A DNA stretch of 9,795 nt from assembly GCA_003482695.1 (NCBI GenBank), contig DMYC01000294.1:1-9795 (forward strand), written 5' to 3'. This DNA is from Clostridiales bacterium UBA8960 (lineage in GTDB: Bacteria; Bacillota; Clostridia; Peptostreptococcales; Acidaminobacteraceae). The position numbers were made by a program, and so were the translations under genes. The notes beneath the pieces were generated by a model. The model did no database searches. It had not been told where the DNA came from and was given only the letters and a program-made list of their open reading frames with translations. This document shows, in pieces, positions 6,086 to 9,795 of the stretch; positions within the stretch are counted from its first letter, which is position 1, and each line of letters begins with the position of its first letter.

Positions 6086-6994
6086 CTAATCTTCAAGTTT
6101 CTTAAGTTCTGCCAAATCTACTGGAATAGCATCCACAACCACCGAAGGCGCTGGTGCATTGCTTCTGTTGACTTCGATCACTTTGACATCTTTTTTAGTA
6201 AATGCAACGATGTCTTCGCTGAGCTCGTTCGGTTTATCTTTAAGGTAATGTCTAACCCTAACTTGCTCGAGTAAGATGTTGGTGTCTACGACGATGGCAG
6301 TACCATCAGGCGTTTTCACTTTATCGCCTCTATTGGGCATGCCAATTCTTATTTGAACATACGTATCGTATTCGTACTTAAGGCAGCACATTAACCTGCC
6401 ACAAAGGCCTGATATTTTAACTGGATTCAGTGAAAGGTTTTGATCTTTTGCCATTTTTATAGAAACGGGGGCAAAATCGCCTAACCAACTTCCACAGCAA
6501 ATTTCTCTACCACACGGACCAAGTCCTTTTACCATTTTTGATTCGTCTCTAACGCCAATTTGACGCAATTCGATACGCGTTCTGAAAATGGCAGCCAAAT
6601 CTTTGACAAGTTCTCTAAAGTCAATTCTTCCATCTGCCGTGAAATAAAAAATCACTTTATTGTTGTCAAATGTGTACTCGACATCAATGAGTTTCATCTC
6701 GAGCTCATGGATTTTTATTTTTTCATTGCATACTCTTAATGCTTCTTGTGCCTTGATTTTATTGTTTTGATGATTTGTATCATCTTCCTCGGTTGATACG
6801 CGAAGCACAGGCTTAAGCGGACTAACGATCTGATCCTCTGGAATATCACGTTTTCCTATCACACACTCTCCGTATTCAATCCCTCTGGCGGTTTCAACAA
6901 TCACATGGTCACCTTTATTTACCGGAACATCCAATGGATCAAAATAATAAATCTTTCCGGCTTTTTTAAATCTCACACCCACTACAGTGATCAT
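6086..6994 (-). CDS. ricT: RicT (YaaT), PSP1-domain protein of the RNase Y specificity complex
   Basis: A 302-residue PSP1 family protein. In B. subtilis, RicT (YaaT) forms the Y-complex with RicA and RicF, which carries iron-sulfur clusters, helps RNase Y process polycistronic mRNAs and is needed for sporulation and biofilm development. Visible marks: an N-terminal beta domain (MITVVGVRFKKAGKIYYFDP), the PSP1 region (about 60-145), and the two cysteine clusters CGREICC (Cys161, 166, 167) and CGRLMCC (Cys198, 203, 204), all conserved for cluster binding. A tail of about 25 residues rich in Pro, Ala and Val follows; the B. subtilis protein is about 275 long. The ATG at 6994 follows GGGAGGT and abuts the holB stop codon with no gap, so translation of the two is probably coupled. 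yaaR, which precedes holB in Bacillus, is not here. Confidence 0.96.
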   Translation of the reverse strand: MITVVGVRFKKAGKIYYFDPLDVPVNKGDHVIVETARGIEYGECVIGKRDIPEDQIVSPLKPVLRVSTEEDDTNHQNNKIKAQEALRVCNEKIKIHELEMKLIDVEYTFDNNKVIFYFTADGRIDFRELVKDLAAIFRTRIELRQIGVRDESKMVKGLGPCGREICCGSWLGDFAPVSIKMAKDQNLSLNPVKISGLCGRLMCCLKYEYDTYVQIRIGMPNRGDKVKTPDGTAIVVDTNILLEQVRVRHYLKDKPNELSEDIVAFTKKDVKVIEVNRSNAPAPSVVVDAIPVDLAELKKLED

Positions 6995-7840
6995 TTATAC
7001 CTCCCTTTCAATACATTTAAATAACAGTTTATCCACTGTCAAATCAAAATTCATATTGTTTTTGATCCTTTGATCGATTTCGTCGATCATATGGATCAGT
7101 TCAATGTTTTTTCTTCTTGAAATACTTGCGGAACATTTGCCTAATTGTTCCTTATAATTCAGTATAGTTAAATTTTCAGTACTAATCAATTGGTAATTAT
7201 GTGTTTCCCTAAAAATCATGATATCTCTTAAGATGCTAGACAAAAGCGCTAAAAAAATTGAAACTTGATTCTTCTCCTGTTTGAAGTAAGCACCATACTC
7301 CAAAACGCGACCTGCATCTCTACTTTCTATGCCACTTAAAAGCTCCATCGCTTTTTCTATATAATGTACTGGCCGCTCAGCCCCGGTTTTATCCTCAGAA
7401 AAGAGGATTTGACACCTGGACAGAACCGTTTCAAGCATGGATGGCATCTGCCTAGTTAAAAGCAGAAAAACAGCATACTCAGGTGGTTCCTCCAGCACTT
7501 TTAGAATTCTATTTTGTGCGCGCTCCGTCATTAAATGCGCTTCATTAAAGATTACGATTTTATGTGCACTTTCAAATGGCCTAATGTAAATGAACTCTTG
7601 AAAGGCCTCAACTTGAGCATTTTTGATGGATGCGCCATCGGGTATGATAATCATCAGATCAGGGTGATTATCTGAAGCCAGCTTTAAACAAGACGAACAG
7701 GAACCACAACCTGTGTGTTCCTGTTTGCATAGAATTCGCTGTGCAATTGATTTAGCAAGTTCAATATCCTCTGACCCTGAAATCAAATAACTGTGTGATA
7801 AATGGTTACGATCCAATGCCTCTTTAAAAAAATCAATCAT
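6995..7840 (-). CDS. holB: DNA polymerase III subunit delta' (clamp loader)
   Basis: Subunit of the clamp loader that places the sliding clamp on DNA. The 281-residue product begins with an AAA+ fold. The P-loop position reads ISGSEDIELAKS (20-31), lacking the normal GxxGxGK pattern, in keeping with delta' subunits that do not hydrolyse ATP. A zinc module has Cys38, 45, 48 and 51. The Walker B-like strand IVIFNEAH is at 95-102, and the SRC motif (141-143), whose arginine acts in trans on the neighbouring ATP site, is intact. The C-terminal helical collar domain follows (about 200-281). ATG at 7840 has only a modest GAGAAG-type ribosome binding site. It starts 11 bases after darA ends and abuts ricT, in the same order as yaaQ, holB and yaaT of B. 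subtilis with yaaR missing. Confidence 0.94.
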   Translation of the reverse strand: MIDFFKEALDRNHLSHSYLISGSEDIELAKSIAQRILCKQEHTGCGSCSSCLKLASDNHPDLMIIIPDGASIKNAQVEAFQEFIYIRPFESAHKIVIFNEAHLMTERAQNRILKVLEEPPEYAVFLLLTRQMPSMLETVLSRCQILFSEDKTGAERPVHYIEKAMELLSGIESRDAGRVLEYGAYFKQEKNQVSIFLALLSSILRDIMIFRETHNYQLISTENLTILNYKEQLGKCSASISRRKNIELIHMIDEIDQRIKNNMNFDLTVDKLLFKCIEREV

Positions 7841-7851
7841 ATTTCTCTTCT

Positions 7852-8175
7852 CTACAATTTCATATAATTTTCCACATCAACAACAAATATGGTCGCGCCA
7901 CCGACAGAAATCTCAAGCGGCATGCCCATAACGCTGTTATCACCCATAAGAGACGTTGTCGTCGTGATTTCTTTCCTTGTTTTACATGTTTCTTCGATGA
8001 TTCCTATAGCCTGGTCAACGCGCTCTTTTGGGATTCCAATAATCAATGTCGTATTGCCTGACTTCAAAAATCCACCTGTTGATGCTAATTTTGTAACGCC
8101 GATGTCTGCTGCAGTTAATTTTTTTACAAGTGAATGTGCGTCTTCATCGTGCACAATTGCAATGACTAATTTCAT
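7852..8175 (-). CDS. darA: Cyclic di-AMP receptor DarA (YaaQ/PstA, DUF970)
   Basis: A 107-residue PII-like trimeric protein that binds cyclic di-AMP (PstA in Listeria and Staphylococcus, DarA in B. subtilis, 109 residues). The family core is clear: MKLVIAIVHDEDAHSLVKKL at the N-terminus (first beta strand and helix), TKLASTGGFLKSGNTT, which contains the nucleotide-binding loop, then LIIGIPKERVDQAI and the C-terminal VGGATIFVVDVENY. ATG at 8175 is chosen over the GTG at 8193 because AGGAGGG lies between them, five bases before the ATG. It is followed after 11 bases by holB. A 61-base gap to lepB carries a candidate promoter, so darA-holB-ricT may also be transcribed separately. The output of c-di-AMP binding by this family is not known. 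Confidence 0.97.
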   Translation of the reverse strand: MKLVIAIVHDEDAHSLVKKLTAADIGVTKLASTGGFLKSGNTTLIIGIPKERVDQAIGIIEETCKTRKEITTTTSLMGDNSVMGMPLEISVGGATIFVVDVENYMKL

Positions 8176-8215
8176 AAAATCCCTCCTGTTCACATTATTT
8201 TGACTCTTATTAATA

Positions 8216-8224
8216 AGTATACCA
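8216..8224 (-). promoter_or_regulatory. Candidate extended -10 promoter of darA
   Basis: On the minus strand TGG-TATACT (8224-8216), an extended -10 motif, lies about 40 bases before the darA start. No good -35 is present (TGAATT at 17 bases), which is tolerable for extended -10 promoters. A perfect 12-bp palindrome, CTTATTAATAAG (8206-8217), overlaps its downstream edge and the likely start site. Confidence 0.5.
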
Positions 8225-8236
8225 CATTTGGGTCAT

Positions 8237-8797
8237 TTAATTCACTTTTCCTAGCTTACCCAGCGGCATAAATCTGAATACAACTTTGCCTATAATATCC
8301 TCTTCGTTCACATATCCTAAGTCTCGACTGTCATAACTGACACTTCTGTTGTCTCCCATCATAAAAAACATGCCCTCTGGGACGGTTTGAAGTGCGACGT
8401 TCTTATTGGTCGCAGTGCTGATATAGGGTTCATCGATGACAATGCCATTGACTTTGACAACGCCACTTGCAATTTCAATCGAGTCATTTGGTCCTGCAAT
8501 CACGCGCTTGATCAGATTCTTGCGTTCGCCCTCTTTATGAAGTATTTTCTGAACGAAATTCAGGCTATTGTAATCGTCTGCAGAAAGGGTCAAATCGGAC
8601 TTGAAAGAAACGATATCGCCTTGCTGTATCGTACCCATCTTGACCATGAACAACATATCCTTTTCAACCAAAGTTGGGTACATCGATGTATTATAGACCG
8701 TTGTCGTTGCGAAAAAGAAATTATAGATCAAAAATATGACCAGCGTTATCAGTATAGCTTGTGCCCATTCTAAAATTTCGTGTTTTACTTTACTCAT
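8237..8797 (-). CDS. lepB: Signal peptidase I
   Basis: Membrane serine protease that removes signal peptides from exported preproteins at the outer face of the membrane. The 186-residue product has one N-terminal membrane anchor (about residues 12-30, AQAILITLVIFLIYNFFFA), as in Gram-positive type I peptidases. The catalytic serine is Ser38 in NTSMYPTL and the general base is Lys97 in LIKRVIAGPND. The GDNRSVSYDSRDLG box (148-161) completes the family boxes. ATG at 8797 is preferred, with GAGGTG four bases upstream; an in-frame TTG at 8809 would precede that site. The ribosome binding site overlaps the stop codon of the decarboxylase, so the two are tightly coupled. In B. subtilis thymidylate kinase (tmk) occupies this position, so this lepB is out of its usual setting; no tmk is present in the window. 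Confidence 0.96.
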   Translation of the reverse strand: MSKVKHEILEWAQAILITLVIFLIYNFFFATTTVYNTSMYPTLVEKDMLFMVKMGTIQQGDIVSFKSDLTLSADDYNSLNFVQKILHKEGERKNLIKRVIAGPNDSIEIASGVVKVNGIVIDEPYISTATNKNVALQTVPEGMFFMMGDNRSVSYDSRDLGYVNEEDIIGKVVFRFMPLGKLGKVN

Positions 8798-8805
8798 TGC
8801 ACACC

Positions 8806-9795
8806 TCAAATTTCATTTATTTTATCCTCTTTTACGATTTGGATTTTTACTAACGATTCAGGGAATAGTTCGGTCGTTTGCCCTTTTATGCGTTCACCCG
8901 GTACAAGAATTGGTATACCCGGTGGATATGGAATCACATATGCTGCAGAAATAAAGCCGACCGATTTCGCAACATCCACTTCTTCCTTTTTCATATAAAT
9001 GGTGGCGAATGCACTATAAACATAAGTGTCCTCTTCTGAAATTTGATCGTAGATGCGTTTATAATTCACACCTTTTCCAGCACTCAACTTGTTTTCCATG
9101 GTCGACATGTTCTCGCGGTCGAGAATGTGAAGCGCCTCACCCAATTTTATAATATCTTCAGATGTCGTGCAGATGCTCGTCATCAGTAGCACAATCGACT
9201 TTGAATCATACTCCGCCTCAATCATGTGTTCGTCCCTCAGTTTTTGTGCCAATATTCTGCCATCCCAAATACCCGACTCATAATAGGCATTTGGAACAAA
9301 TAAGATGATTTTTGTAGGGTCCATTTGATCAAATCGATGAACTTTGATCGAATTTAGATTCATAACGTTTTGATAAAAGGCATTCAGCAAATCAACGAGC
9401 GCTTCCATTTTTCGAAAGCCTTCGTTTTCCACGATCTCCAGCATATGGTCTATTGATGCCATGAGGACATATGAGGGGCTACTCGTCTGCAAGCTTTTTA
9501 AATACCAAAGGATTCTTTCTTCCTGTTCAGGTGATAATATACTGTGCTTAGAAAAATGGAGGCAAGCTGTCTGAGTCATCGCAGGCATGGTTTTATGAAA
9601 ACTCTGAACCACAACATCCGCGCCTAATGCCAAAGAGGATTTTGGTCCATCACGATTTAGGATCAAATGTGCACCATGTGCTTCATCTACCAAAACCGGT
9701 ATCCGGTGCTTTTTACAGCCACTAATGATTTCCTCAATAGGATAGCATAATCCTTCATACGTTGGATAGGTTAAAACACAAATTTTAACGCTTTT
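8806..9795 (-). CDS. PLP-dependent lysine/ornithine/arginine decarboxylase family protein (5' end beyond window)
   Basis: The C-terminal 329 residues of a protein of about 480-500 residues; the frame is open to the window edge, so the N-terminus lies outside. It belongs to the fold type I decarboxylases (YaaO/SpeA-like). The cofactor-binding VDEAHGAH lies at residues 36-43 of the visible part and the Schiff-base lysine in SFHKT at Lys68. The C-terminal domain follows with SAAYVIPYPPGIPILVPGERI, the family's conserved end motif. B. subtilis has yaaO at the same place, upstream of tmk. The substrate (arginine, lysine or ornithine) cannot be decided from this part; gene neighbours give no hint of polyamine synthesis. 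Its TGA overlaps the ribosome binding site of lepB. Confidence 0.94.
   Translation of the reverse strand, partial: KSVKICVLTYPTYEGLCYPIEEIISGCKKHRIPVLVDEAHGAHLILNRDGPKSSLALGADVVVQSFHKTMPAMTQTACLHFSKHSILSPEQEERILWYLKSLQTSSPSYVLMASIDHMLEIVENEGFRKMEALVDLLNAFYQNVMNLNSIKVHRFDQMDPTKIILFVPNAYYESGIWDGRILAQKLRDEHMIEAEYDSKSIVLLMTSICTTSEDIIKLGEALHILDRENMSTMENKLSAGKGVNYKRIYDQISEEDTYVYSAFATIYMKKEEVDVAKSVGFISAAYVIPYPPGIPILVPGERIKGQTTELFPESLVKIQIVKEDKINEI

Noticed and set aside
7018..7840. Broken P-loop in holB taken as gene decay
   Set aside because: Loss of the ATP-binding motif is normal in delta' subunits; zinc cysteines and the SRC motif are intact.
8387..8773. Plus-strand open frame of 128 codons opposite lepB
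   Set aside because: Antisense to an intact signal peptidase; cysteine- and histidine-rich junk composition and no start signals.

Overview
The window reads as a chromosomal housekeeping segment of a low-GC Gram-positive bacterium, most likely of the class Clostridia. The reasons are the gene order, the AGGAGG-type ribosome binding sites, the T-box control of methionyl-tRNA synthetase, the AbrB regulator with four cysteines, and the RicT, DarA and YaaO-like genes. I cannot name a genus from the sequence. The order follows the well-known Bacillus subtilis block yaaO-tmk-yaaQ-yaaR-holB-yaaT-yabA-yabB-yazA-yabC-abrB-metS-yabD, with several differences.

Right half (9795 down to 4378, minus strand): a tightly packed, probably co-transcribed run. 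It starts with a lysine/ornithine/arginine-type decarboxylase cut by the window edge. It continues through signal peptidase I (lepB), the c-di-AMP receptor darA, DNA polymerase III delta' (holB), ricT, a tRNA1(Val)-type adenine-N6 methyltransferase (yabB/trmN6 family) and the 16S rRNA methyltransferase rsmI. lepB sits where tmk lies in B. subtilis; yaaR, yabA and yazA are absent. A candidate extended -10 promoter precedes darA, and a 14-bp AT-rich hairpin separates ricT from the methyltransferase gene.

Middle (2900 to 4377, plus strand): three short genes, each with signs of being its own transcription unit. They are an unrecognised 127-aa protein, a one-pass membrane protein with a long helical tail (DUF948-like), and an abrB-family transition-state regulator with a strong sigma-A promoter. 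A hairpin terminator separates abrB from the converging rsmI.

Left part (2885 down to 1, minus strand): a complete T-box riboswitch leader with its own promoter controls metG. A strong terminator follows metG, then the start of a TatD-family metal-dependent hydrolase, read from a TTG codon and cut by the window edge.

The genes span translation (metG, rsmI, trmN6), replication (holB), RNA decay and development (ricT), second-messenger sensing (darA), protein export (lepB) and transition-state control (abrB). I see no mobile element, CRISPR array, tRNA, rRNA or phage signature. Nothing here amounts to a clearly new system. The most curious items are the two inserted genes between metG and abrB, the AT palindrome between the divergent promoters, and lepB in the tmk slot.
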